Assembly (NCBI RefSeq): GCF_004119495.1
Contig: NZ_NRQU01000001.1
Coordinates: 1-64,000 of the forward strand
From: Flavobacterium sp. YO12
GTDB taxonomy: Bacteria > Bacteroidota > Bacteroidia > Flavobacteriales > Flavobacteriaceae
Reading direction: 5' to 3'
DNA: 64,000 nucleotides
Shown here: positions 55,101-62,749 of the stretch, piece after piece
Position numbering within the stretch: the first letter of the stretch is position 1
Layout of the letters: every line of letters starts with the position of its first letter
The notes under the pieces: model-generated
Databases searched by the model: none
The model's input: the letters and a program-made list of their open reading frames with translations, nothing else
What the model was told of the DNA's origin: nothing
Program-made: the position numbers and the translations under genes

Positions 55101-56888
55101 GTCCATTGCCTGTATTTTTTCTGATATCCAGATTCTGAAGGCTCGCCGGACTGCCGGAGCGGTTCCTATTGCATCATAAAAAGCGCCGTAATTGCCCTCT
55201 TCAGCAATGTACTGCAGATAATTGCTGTCAATATGCCTTGTCAATGCCCAGTCCTCATAGATGTCATGAGCTGCCGCAAAGCTTCTTCTGTATACCGGTT
55301 CGGGATCAATAATATGGTCAGCGGTCAGCTCGTGAAGTATGTCAGCGCGTGCGTGCTCAACAGTTGCATATGCGCTCATTGCCGATGCCCTCTTCAGGGC
55401 AATTTCCATAAATGTCTCACCGCGCAGCTGTCTTTTTCGGGGATCTGATTCCTTTTCGCGCCCTTCAATCACATATTCCCACATGATCTGTTTGAACCTT
55501 GCTTCAGTATCAATATCATCTTTTACCGAATTCTGAGGTAAAGACACTGCCTTATCCAGATTAAAGGGAATCTGGAGAACTTTCAAAAGGGATTTATTTT
55601 TTGCTAACGTTCTCAGCATCGGATAGCTCTCAGCGATGCATTCCAGCTCCGCTGCATCAAGCGCAGGCACATCAAAATCGGGAAAAGCGGGAAACTGCCT
55701 TAAAAAACGGATTTTTAAATGCTCGGCCGCATAGCTCCTGCAGGTAAACACTAATGTAATATCCTCTCTTTTAAAAAGCAGATCAAAAAAATCCAATATT
55801 GTCTCAGCATTATCCGTTTCAAGTATTTTTTCGATGCTGTCTATAAGGAAAATTTTCTTTTTACCGAATTGCGGGGAATCAAGAACCTCTGAAAGGGATA
55901 TGCCAAAGCAGAAGGGCTTATCTGCAAATATCTCCTCGATGCTTTTTTTGTCCAGCTGCTCGCCCTGAAAAGCAAATATTTCAAAATCGCTTTTTAGTCC
56001 ATCCAAAATCTTCTTAACCATCGCCGATTTTCCGCTTCCCGGCTTTCCTGTAAATATTGCCAGCTTGCCGTTTTTTATAACTTCCAAAGCAGCGGCTGAA
56101 ATTTCGGTCCTCGGCAGGTTGACTTTTCCAACGCTGTCTCGTATTCTTGAAAGCACCCTGAAAGAATTTTCATTAAGCTTTTCAGCTGCTTCAAGCACAG
56201 TAGGGTCTGTCTCTATCTGCAGCAATGATAAAAGGGGCAGCGATCTTGACGCCAGAAGATCATTTACCAGAGAAAGATCGATCCCCAATATTCTTTTATT
56301 ATTTGTCTCATAGGCAAGAAATAGGCCGCAGCAGAAATATCTGCCATTCACTTTAACAAATACCGGACTTCCCGAATAGCCTTCCACAAGGTTGTCGTCA
56401 TTGTACTCCCCGGTCAGGGGATCTGATACCTCAATCTGTATCTGCCTTTCGTAATCTCTATCCTTAAGGGGCATCAAATGGTGCAGCGTTCTTTTTAATT
56501 GATTAAGAACCACTTTAGGAAAACCTGTTATCTCAAGCTCATGGACTTTAGCCGGCACCAGGCAGATTTCAGGGCATTTATCATAGTTAAGCGATACGGG
56601 AAGGAATTGCTTTTTGACTATCAGTACTCCTATATCTTCACTTGCATTGTTTTCGCCAAATAATATTACATCCCCATCCTGCAGCTTATACTCAGACCAT
56701 CCATTATCAGTAAGAAATCCGACTGACAGCTCATTGCAATCCCATGCAATCCCATTATCCCCAACCAGAGCATGTCTTGCCGTAAAAACATAGGCCTCTT
56801 CTGATTGGCCGGCCGGCGAATATATAAGTCCGCTGCTGAATCCCTGGGGATTTTCAATTCTTACTATAAAATCTTTCTCTGCTGTCAT
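52062..56888 (-). CDS. Trypsin-like protease fused to STAND-type NTPase (Avs1-like)
   Basis: A 1608-residue protein, probably a phage sensor and effector in one. Residues 1-215 are a chymotrypsin-fold protease with an intact triad: His39 (FTARHAL), Asp85 (SEDIGVLIV), Ser172 (GYSGSPVF). A P-loop NTPase follows: Walker A GKPGSGKS (281-288), Walker B KIFLIDSIEKIL (345-356) and LVFTCRSY (sensor region). About 1000 residues of helical sequence complete it, as in STAND sensors. The gene overlaps the MBL gene by 4 bases. Type I AVAST joins MBL, trypsin-like protease and STAND proteins; here protease and NTPase are one chain. The last 30 or so residues are encoded antisense to the PRTRC gene and look accidental, so the original end may be lost. 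Confidence 0.85.
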   Translation of the reverse strand: MTAEKDFIVRIENPQGFSSGLIYSPAGQSEEAYVFTARHALVGDNGIAWDCNELSVGFLTDNGWSEYKLQDGDVILFGENNASEDIGVLIVKKQFLPVSLNYDKCPEICLVPAKVHELEITGFPKVVLNQLKRTLHHLMPLKDRDYERQIQIEVSDPLTGEYNDDNLVEGYSGSPVFVKVNGRYFCCGLFLAYETNNKRILGIDLSLVNDLLASRSLPLLSLLQIETDPTVLEAAEKLNENSFRVLSRIRDSVGKVNLPRTEISAAALEVIKNGKLAIFTGKPGSGKSAMVKKILDGLKSDFEIFAFQGEQLDKKSIEEIFADKPFCFGISLSEVLDSPQFGKKKIFLIDSIEKILETDNAETILDFFDLLFKREDITLVFTCRSYAAEHLKIRFLRQFPAFPDFDVPALDAAELECIAESYPMLRTLAKNKSLLKVLQIPFNLDKAVSLPQNSVKDDIDTEARFKQIMWEYVIEGREKESDPRKRQLRGETFMEIALKRASAMSAYATVEHARADILHELTADHIIDPEPVYRRSFAAAHDIYEDWALTRHIDSNYLQYIAEEGNYGAFYDAIGTAPAVRRAFRIWISEKIQAMDGSAGQLVKSTLNDSAIQNYWKDEILVAVMQSHYSSDFLRENKDFLFLDQFKYFIRIIFLVRVSCQKPDFSLLNALDVDKRTQVYHNINLVPYGEVWANLIEFIFLNLNLLQPQMRLILSMLLQWEKGLKKNGSFPAEAEHAAKILIWFYSNFTSGVPSGQGRAKTENLENGILMLFRLSDFVKDELKSLIEDAFRNKNRDADFEIGNLYDKILEYALDGYEGQKICKNYPELVLEIAESKWFYYPPTPEQIAEMKRQSILGPYHRSMMHSEQDFGFRRSTERHYSPGSPYETPILNLLLYSPFATVDFLVKLFNHAADSYIKSDFGRDNEFLHPADHRSQITVIMDDGREIKQHASPSLWMMFRGTYFNSPDVLKSCLMAAECYLLQIGRDIKENKHDQYTKFLKASWDYTFEAFLTRCNSVMGSAVLISVANEHMDLAGRRIFPLLKIREIYHLDFHRCLKESEAYSPLSYKKHRQLRHLQLQNFQTLKHRSKSIEDLVMNLSLGEFQTEIFGIIDNFNLENPTDQNWRFALARIDRRKLRIVKEVENGYLLETQLEDDLQKVVEENKTKQEENHTVSYAAYWCMQKFKHETVEEDSYEKWSEFHKISVDAQDNKNISKRHNQPVLVAAMGIRDFYRSLSAAEREWCETKVNELFKYELFENRLMDFTNSKYTVYETEAAFSVVPILMLKSDETQKRLYKQNILYYLTHFHQRSEHNSLRASINSYLWKHDPGFVLNCIFCIVEYSKFSHLKHRLEHLSGYKSYKRNLFSIIKTAHYRIRLKINPHYKPKGRIAGHIKYNDALKQYSAAIDAIMNRVAEEETPVQIAIPEYQSNAGDWLFEALKLVPAETELKILRDYFKNVLNFIFETFAKDSDPYDDTIHHTLQQFFQEKFALFLLSQPEDTAIENFKALIDWAYADGVKILYSNKKYEFTVKCLEEVVNQFLNDESKAANFWILWSYLSHKILTAKMFIFDKAFLFNHRIVRTGHPKAKKTCARNPGFGACRHYRRIF

Positions 56889-57931
56889 CCTATTTCAAAG
56901 TGAAGGTGGCTGTTTCCCGGCTGGGGAAATATTAGATTAATATTAAATTCTGGATCTGCTTTAAAAATGTTCCTTGTAAGTTCATTTTCCTGCGTGATAA
57001 AAAAATTGATGTTTTTATCGGGATTGGCGCGAAGCACTTTCACTAAAGTTTCCTTGTTGGGCAGATTTGAACGGTTATATCCATCTGCTGAAATAATGTA
57101 ATTTTCGCAGTCAACCAGCTCCAGTAGAGCATTGCTTGTATTATACCTGCTTCCGTGATGGGGAATCTGCATATGCTTTAGCTTGATCTTCTGCCCTCCG
57201 AATCTTCTCCTGATAGCCGAGACAAGTACATCAGGATGGCTGTCGGCAGTAAACAGAAATGATTCGCCGTTGAACTGCAGCATAAAACTTATGCTTGATC
57301 CGTTTTCCACCGAAACATCCTTCACTTCCCTGGAAGTATCGAAATCTTCAATCCTCCTGCCGTAGTCATTATTTCTAATGCTTTTTAAAGATGAAGGCTC
57401 CTTATCCCTCATTTTCACTTCCTCATTTTTCCACAGCTTGAGAAGCGAATTGTATTTTGCATTGTCGGGAGACAGGATAATCAATTTGGCTCCCCATAAA
57501 TCAATCAGTGGGTGGCTGTCGGTTATGTCCTGTTTTACATGTGAATGGGCTGCAAGGTACTCCCTAAGGGTAATGCCCTGCTTGACATTTTTTAAGTTAT
57601 TGCTCCGGATGCCGGTGTCATAGTCCCAGTTGGAATAATTGAACCAGAAAGTGGTTCTGGAGAGATCCACGGCTTTCAGAAGGTCAGCATCTTTAAGAAG
57701 ACGGAGAATTCCGCCTATATGATCATCATCAATGTGGGTGATGATCCATATATCAATTATTTCTTTTCTGACGTTGGCTATTTCATGCAATCTCTTTCTG
57801 AGCCCTGACTCATAAAGGCGGCCCTTCTCGCTGCCGCCGTCAATTATGATGTTGTGCGTTTTATCATCAGTGCCTTTAAAATTAATATGGATGGCATCCG
57901 CACAGCCTGCATCCAGAAAATCAATGTTCAT
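56885..57931 (-). CDS. Metallo-beta-lactamase-fold hydrolase, ComEC type (Avs1A-like)
   Basis: About 348 residues forming an MBL domain like that at the C-terminus of ComEC. The metal motif is THIDDDHIGG (His67, Asp69, Asp71, His72 counting from 57,934), so the second histidine of HxHxDH is replaced by aspartate, as in ComEC relatives. FLFTADSHPDVL supplies the later aspartate, and PHHGSRYNTSN the HHGS motif. It may cut nucleic acid or a nucleotide. Its stop overlaps the start of the protease-NTPase gene (ATGA). No signal peptide is present. The first of two adjacent ATGs (57,934) is equally possible. Confidence 0.88.
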   Translation of the reverse strand: MNIDFLDAGCADAIHINFKGTDDKTHNIIIDGGSEKGRLYESGLRKRLHEIANVRKEIIDIWIITHIDDDHIGGILRLLKDADLLKAVDLSRTTFWFNYSNWDYDTGIRSNNLKNVKQGITLREYLAAHSHVKQDITDSHPLIDLWGAKLIILSPDNAKYNSLLKLWKNEEVKMRDKEPSSLKSIRNNDYGRRIEDFDTSREVKDVSVENGSSISFMLQFNGESFLFTADSHPDVLVSAIRRRFGGQKIKLKHMQIPHHGSRYNTSNALLELVDCENYIISADGYNRSNLPNKETLVKVLRANPDKNINFFITQENELTRNIFKADPEFNINLIFPQPGNSHLHFEIG

Positions 57932-58056
57932 CAATGCGCCAAAAGTTTTTAGTAAGATTTTTTATAAAATTACAATTATTTGCAGCATGTGCAACCTTAA
58001 AACCAAAAAGTGCTTCTGCCTTCACAACCGAAGCAGCTTTTATTTGAAAATTGAAC

Positions 58057-58302
58057 CTATTCGATCGTTACAGTATCCAGGATGTTTTCCTGATTTATAA
58101 ATGCAGCGATATACTGCTTAACTTCGACTTGCTTTTCAGATGGCGTTTCAAAGGTATTGATATGAAACTCCTCATCCTTGTCCAGGATGTGGATAATCTC
58201 GGTATAGCCTTTGGAAATCAGGCTGCCCTTGAGCCTAAGGATGGTATGCTGCTGGCGGGCATCCAAATCTTTTCTCACTTTTAGTCGTATCGCTTTTTCC
58301 AT
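58057..58302 (-). CDS. 81-residue protein, first gene of the defence operon
   Basis: I do not recognise this protein. It starts with a basic stretch (MEKAIRLKVRKDLDARQQ), then predicted alternating strands and helices (TILRLKGSLISKGYTEIIHILDKDEEF), and ends in VKQYIAAFINQENILDTVTIE. It has no cysteine, signal peptide or clear helix-turn-helix. A good promoter lies 42 bases upstream and the MBL gene follows after 122 bases on the same strand, so it probably belongs to the same transcript. Possible roles are regulator of the operon or small partner of the MBL protein. Confidence 0.65.
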   Translation of the reverse strand: MEKAIRLKVRKDLDARQQHTILRLKGSLISKGYTEIIHILDKDEEFHINTFETPSEKQVEVKQYIAAFINQENILDTVTIE

Positions 58303-58343
58303 TTTGAAAGATCTGACCGTTGGTCTTGGGTGGATTCTAAATC

Positions 58344-58376
58344 CAAATATACCTATTTACATTCGGCGCATGCAAA
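58344..58376 (-). promoter_or_regulatory. Promoter of the 81-aa/MBL/protease-NTPase operon
   Basis: On the minus strand TTTG (58,376-58,373) is followed after 21 bases by TATATTTG (58,351-58,344), 41 bases before the ATG at 58,302. This fits the Bacteroidota pattern. An inverted-repeat arm occupies the spacer. Confidence 0.6.
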
Positions 58377-58408
58377 ATTTCAGTGTTAAAATAATGCGCC
58401 GGCGAATG
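58360..58408. repeat. Inverted repeat overlapping the defence promoter
   Basis: cattcggcgcat (58,360-58,371) pairs with atgcgc...cgaatg in 58,394-58,408 (six plus six pairs with a three-base insertion). The left arm is in the spacer between the -33 and -7 boxes, where bound protein would block the polymerase. The gap 58,303-58,659 otherwise has no gene. Confidence 0.55.
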
Positions 58409-58659
58409 TTAAAACGCATTGGACCGGCAGAAAAAAACTGCTCGCATTGAGAGACCTGCTGCTCTTCTGAAAATTTTAAAATATTTTTAATAATCTGATA
58501 TACAAACAAATAAACACTAAAATTATCCAAAATAAAAGTCTGTGAAATGAAAATTCAGGATGATTACAAAATTGGATTGTAAACTTTCGGGAAAAAAGAA
58601 TCGATATGTTTTGCCCTGGTTAAGCCAGTGTAAAACAATGATTAACAAAGTCCTAGAAA

Positions 58660-59559
58660 ATGCGCCAGTTATTCCTCGAAAATGCCGATGGGGGCATCGA
58701 AAAAATCACGTCCGAAAAGGCCAATCCCCTTTTGGATCTTTATGTTTCATTCAACTTCTCAAGGCTGCGGCCTACCCTTTTTTTCCTGCCTGCGGTGCTG
58801 CTGCTGCTAATCGCCGCGTTCCTTTTCATGCTCGATGCGCTGCGCGCCGAATCGTATATCCTAATCCAGCGGGAATATTTCTTTATGCTGAATGCCGCCC
58901 TGTCCCAATATCCCGAAATGCAATACAATCTCACCGAAACCGGAAATACCCTGGTGGTGGCGTCGCTGCTGAGCATTTTTGTGCTGCACGCGCCTAAGAT
59001 ATGGGAGTCTCTTGCCTCTGCCCTTCTGGTTTCCTGCCTGTTTTCCAGCGTGCTGAAAAAGCTCTTTCATGTCCCAAGGCCGGCAGCTTTTTTTGACAAC
59101 GGCAGCTTTACCATAATCGGAAGGACTCTCTCAGGGCACAACAGCCTGCCCTCAGGCCATTCCATCACCATTTTTACGGCGCTCTCCATCCTTATGTTTG
59201 CCTTTATGCCTGCCAGGCTGATAAACAGGATCTTTTGGTGCGCACTTTTTGTGTCAGCGGGTCTCGCGCTTGTCCTCACAAGGGTTGCCCTGGGAGCGCA
59301 TTACCCCATTGATGTTCTTGTCGGGGGCATCATAGGCTACTTCTGCGCCCTTGCCGGAATATTTATCTCAACAAGGTACCGCATTTGGAAATGGATCGGA
59401 AACAGGAAATACCACCCCTTCTTCATCATTGCCTTCACGGGATGCTGGCTTGCGCTGGCCTTCAGGATCATGCAGGAGCACCTTTTCATATTCTGCCTGT
59501 CTTTATTCGTTTTGACCATATCACTATATAAAATTACAGCCGCTTATGTTAAAAGCTAA
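58660..59559 (+). CDS. PAP2 family lipid phosphatase
   Basis: A 299-residue inner-membrane protein with about six membrane segments and the full PAP2 signature: KKLFHVPRP, then SLPSGHS, then TRVALGAHYPIDVLVG, giving the two catalytic histidines and phosphate-binding arginines. Members remove phosphate from lipid phosphates such as undecaprenyl diphosphate, phosphatidate or lipid A. Next to an EptA-type transferase, a role in lipid A or undecaprenyl phosphate handling is likely. Its end overlaps the transferase start by 14 bases. Codon use is much more G+C-rich than on the left. Confidence 0.88.
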   Translation: MRQLFLENADGGIEKITSEKANPLLDLYVSFNFSRLRPTLFFLPAVLLLLIAAFLFMLDALRAESYILIQREYFFMLNAALSQYPEMQYNLTETGNTLVVASLLSIFVLHAPKIWESLASALLVSCLFSSVLKKLFHVPRPAAFFDNGSFTIIGRTLSGHNSLPSGHSITIFTALSILMFAFMPARLINRIFWCALFVSAGLALVLTRVALGAHYPIDVLVGGIIGYFCALAGIFISTRYRIWKWIGNRKYHPFFIIAFTGCWLALAFRIMQEHLFIFCLSLFVLTISLYKITAAYVKS

Positions 59560-61066
59560 ACTACCAGCGGCCCGCATGGCGGCTTTAATCAGCCTGGCCA
59601 ACTGCCTGTTCTTCCATATCCCCTTCTTCTCTTTTGTGGTCGGGAATCTGAATTACGCGGGATTCAGCGGCATTATGACCATCTCCAGCCTCATCCTGCT
59701 GATGCTGGTGCTGGATTTCCTGGTCTTTTACCTGCTGCTTTACCTTACCGGAATTTTCGGCAGAATTCTCATTTCGCTCTTTTTTGCCCTCAGCGCGGCA
59801 GCCCTGTATTTCATCAATTCCTACAGCGTGATCATAGACGAAAGCATGGTGGGGAATATCCTCAACACCAATTATGCGGAATCAAGCGCCTATTTTTCGG
59901 TTAGGCTGGTGCTTTATGTGCTCGTGCTCGGGATAGTTCCCTCGGCGGCGCTCTTGAGGATAAAGATCACAAAAGAGCCCCTTAAAAGGTTTGCGGCGCT
60001 CTGCTCGGGCAGCCTGCTCATTGCGCTGGCGCTGGTATTTATCAATTCAGCCGGCTGGCTTTGGATCGATAAGAATTCCAAAAAACTGGGAGGGCTGGCA
60101 ATGCCATGGTCCTATGCGGTCAACACCTCCCTGTTTTACGTGCACCAGTACAAGAAAAACCAGAAGGAAATCCTGCTTCCCGATGCCCGCATCAGGGACA
60201 GGAAGAAATCCATTGTGGTGCTGGTCATCGGCGAATCCGCAAGAAGGGCCAATTTCTCGCTGTACGGCTATCCGAAGAACACCAATCCGCTGCTCTCCAA
60301 AACTGAAAACCTGCATATCTTCAATGCTGTCTCCTCGGCAACCTATACCACCGGCGGCGTGAAGGCGATACTGGACCATAAAAAGACCGACGATCTCTAT
60401 GAGATTCTGCCCAACTACCTGTACCGTAACGATGTCGAGGTCATCTGGAGGACTGCCAACTGGGGAGAGCCGCCGCTTCATATCAAAAATTACCAGGACC
60501 GGAAATACCTAGGCGCTGCATGTCCGGGCAGGGAATGCGCATACGACGAGGTCCTGCTTAACCTTTTCCGGGAGCAGATCCTGGCCAGCAGCAGGGACAA
60601 GATACTTCTGGTGCTGCATACCAGCACCAGCCACGGCCCCAGCTACAGCAAAAAGTACCCTCCGGCGTTCCAGTATTTCAATCCGGTCTGCACCAGCGTC
60701 GAACTTGCTGACTGCTCAAAGCAGGAACTGATGAACGCCTACGACAATACGATAGTCTATACCGATTACCTGCTCAGCCGCGTGATCCAGAACCTGAAAG
60801 AGCTCAAGGAATTTGACAGCACTATGATTTTTGTTTCGGACCACGGAGAGTCGCTCGGCGAAAAAAATCTCTACATGCACGGCCTGCCGATGAGCATTGC
60901 TCCAAGGGAGCAGTTTGAGATTCCTTTTATTGTCTGGGTTTCGCCCGGCTCAAAAAAACTGAAAGCCGATAAAACCGCATCCCAGTACCATGTCTTCCAC
61001 AGTGTGCTGAACTTTCTGAATATAGAAAGTCCCATCTATGATGAAAATATGAACATTTACCAATAG
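59546..61066 (+). CDS. EptA-family phosphoethanolamine transferase
   Basis: A 506-residue enzyme with five N-terminal membrane helices (about 1-160) and a periplasmic sulfatase-fold domain. VLVIGESARRANFSLYGYPKNTNPLL carries the zinc ligand Glu230. The nucleophile is probably Thr266 in SSATYTTGG, and SDHGESLGE gives Asp432 and His433. These match EptA/MCR-type enzymes that move phosphoethanolamine from phosphatidylethanolamine to lipid A, reducing its charge and polymyxin binding. Length is slightly shorter than EptA (about 540). The 14-base overlap with the PAP2 gene indicates coupled translation. Confidence 0.9.
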   Translation: MLKAKLPAARMAALISLANCLFFHIPFFSFVVGNLNYAGFSGIMTISSLILLMLVLDFLVFYLLLYLTGIFGRILISLFFALSAAALYFINSYSVIIDESMVGNILNTNYAESSAYFSVRLVLYVLVLGIVPSAALLRIKITKEPLKRFAALCSGSLLIALALVFINSAGWLWIDKNSKKLGGLAMPWSYAVNTSLFYVHQYKKNQKEILLPDARIRDRKKSIVVLVIGESARRANFSLYGYPKNTNPLLSKTENLHIFNAVSSATYTTGGVKAILDHKKTDDLYEILPNYLYRNDVEVIWRTANWGEPPLHIKNYQDRKYLGAACPGRECAYDEVLLNLFREQILASSRDKILLVLHTSTSHGPSYSKKYPPAFQYFNPVCTSVELADCSKQELMNAYDNTIVYTDYLLSRVIQNLKELKEFDSTMIFVSDHGESLGEKNLYMHGLPMSIAPREQFEIPFIVWVSPGSKKLKADKTASQYHVFHSVLNFLNIESPIYDENMNIYQ

Positions 61067-61105
61067 CATTCAAACAACCGGCACAAGCCATAAAAATAAT
61101 TTCTT

Positions 61106-61756
61106 ATGAATGGAACAGTATTTATAAACCGGCTCAGCAACAGGTCAAGGCTGGCAATTTCCGCTTCGGCGGGACTGCTCACCGCCCTTGTCCTTGAGAT
61201 CGGAACCAGCAGGCCTTCGGTGCACATCATGGCGGTCTGGCTGGCTTTTTCGCTAACCCAGCTGTTTTTCTCCTGGTTTACAATTCTCACCTGCCGTGTG
61301 GATGAGCTTAAGAAAAATGCCAAAGACCAGGACTCGGGACGCGCTGTGCTGTCCCTGTTCATGCTCCTTACAACGGCTGTAAGCCTTCTGGGCATCGTGC
61401 TGCTGTATGTTTCAGCCGACCAGAAGACCGGTTCCGAGCTGGCGCTGCATGTGGTGATGACCCTCTCATCGGTGGGAACGGCCTGGGCGGTGGTCCATAC
61501 CACGTTCGCCTTCAAATACGCCAATCTCCATTATTCGCTCAACGGCCTTGATTTTCCCGGAAAAGGCGAACCTGACTATCTCGACTTTGTCTATTTCTCA
61601 TTTGTGATCGGCACAACCTTTCAGGTATCCGATGTCGCCATACTGGACAGGAAGATAAGGAGGACCGCGCTGGTGCACGGGGTGCTTTCCTTTATGTTCA
61701 ACACCACCATACTGGCATTGAGCATCAATATTATTTCCAGCATGGTGCAGCGCTGA
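61106..61756 (+). CDS. DUF1345 integral membrane protein
   Basis: A 216-residue protein with about five membrane segments. YLDFVYFSFVIGTTFQVSDVAI and ALVHGVLSFMFNTTILALSINI are the conserved DUF1345 motifs. The role of the family is unknown, though some members resemble ion channels. The gene begins 39 bases after the transferase gene and shares its base composition, so it is probably in the same operon. Confidence 0.87.
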   Translation: MNGTVFINRLSNRSRLAISASAGLLTALVLEIGTSRPSVHIMAVWLAFSLTQLFFSWFTILTCRVDELKKNAKDQDSGRAVLSLFMLLTTAVSLLGIVLLYVSADQKTGSELALHVVMTLSSVGTAWAVVHTTFAFKYANLHYSLNGLDFPGKGEPDYLDFVYFSFVIGTTFQVSDVAILDRKIRRTALVHGVLSFMFNTTILALSINIISSMVQR

Positions 61757-61811
61757 AAAATAAGCCTTACAAGAACATTTATATGTTCCCAAACCGTGTT
61801 TTTTTTGATTT

Positions 61812-61849
61812 GATTCTCCCGGCATCCAGTTTTCATGGCTGGGGGAATC
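61812..61849 (+). terminator. Weak hairpin after the DUF1345 gene
   Basis: gattctccc (61,812-61,820) pairs with gggggaatc (61,841-61,849) with one G-T pair. It is followed by only a short T run, so termination may be partial and the regulator genes downstream may be read through. Confidence 0.45.
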
Positions 61850-61941
61850 TTTATCAAAGCCCGGATAGGTTAAGGCAGTTTTTGAGGCAAAAAAACACGC
61901 CGCAGGCAAAAATTCAGAATTAATTCAAAATTGAGCCGTAT

Positions 61942-61978
61942 TATTACAGACTGTAATATATAAACGGCCACGCCGTTT
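61942..61978. promoter_or_regulatory. Palindromes ahead of the response regulator gene
   Basis: tattacag-a-ctgtaata (61,942-61,958) is a perfect 8+8 palindrome, a candidate operator. Just after it aaacggc (61,962-61,968) pairs with gccgttt (61,972-61,978). Both lie 97-133 bases before the regulator start. The 318-base gap has no gene. Confidence 0.45.
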
Positions 61979-62074
61979 TAAAAAAAAAATGATGCCCCGC
62001 AGCGCACATATTGCCATAAATTCTTAAATTTAGTGGGCATATGCACTGTCATGGGGCGCTTAGAAAATGGCATC

Positions 62075-62749
62075 ATGAAAATTTTAATCATAGAAGACGA
62101 ACAGGATATCGCTCAAAGCATACAGAGCTATTTCAAGGACAATGGCGTAAAATGCGAAACGGCGCACAATTATGCGCAGGCCGTCCATAAGATCGACAAT
62201 TACGATTACGACTGCATACTGCTTGACCTGGGCCTTCCCGACGGGGACGGTTTTGACATCCTCAGGGAGCTGCGAAGCAAGGACAAGACCGACGGGGTGA
62301 TAATCATATCGGCAAAAGAGACCCTGGAGACAAGGCTGGAAAGCTTCAGCCTGGGCGCCGACGACTACCTTACCAAACCCTTCCATCTTGCCGAACTGCT
62401 GGTAAGGATGCAGGCGCTGGTGCGGCGCAGGAACTTCAGGGGAAGCAACAGCGTGGTGTTCCAGGAGATCAGGATCGAAGTGTTCACCAAAACAGTGCTG
62501 GTCAATGACCGAAAACTCGAACTGACCAGAAAGGAGCTCAACCTTCTGCTGTTCCTGATCGGCAACAATGACAAGGTACTGTCAAAGGCCGCCATCGCCG
62601 AACATCTTTCCGGCGATATGGCCGATATGCTAGACAGCCATGATTTCATATACGCACACATCAAAAACCTCAAAAAGAAACTCGCCAAAGCAGGTTCGGG
62701 AGACTATATTAAAACCGTTTACGGCGAAGGATACAAATGGGAAAAATGA
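62075..62749 (+). CDS. OmpR/PhoB-type response regulator
   Basis: A 224-residue regulator. The receiver domain opens MKILIIEDEQ, with the phosphorylated Asp51 in LLDLGLPDGDG and the conserved lysine in YLTKPF. The C-terminal winged helix (about 130-224) has LTRKELNLLLFLIGN and ends IKTVYGEGYKWEK. I start at ATG 62,075; the frame extends upstream to a GTG at 62,033, but those codons do not fit the family. The sensor kinase start overlaps its stop by 4 bases. It probably controls the lipid A genes just upstream, as PmrA does in enterobacteria. Confidence 0.92.
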   Translation: MKILIIEDEQDIAQSIQSYFKDNGVKCETAHNYAQAVHKIDNYDYDCILLDLGLPDGDGFDILRELRSKDKTDGVIIISAKETLETRLESFSLGADDYLTKPFHLAELLVRMQALVRRRNFRGSNSVVFQEIRIEVFTKTVLVNDRKLELTRKELNLLLFLIGNNDKVLSKAAIAEHLSGDMADMLDSHDFIYAHIKNLKKKLAKAGSGDYIKTVYGEGYKWEK

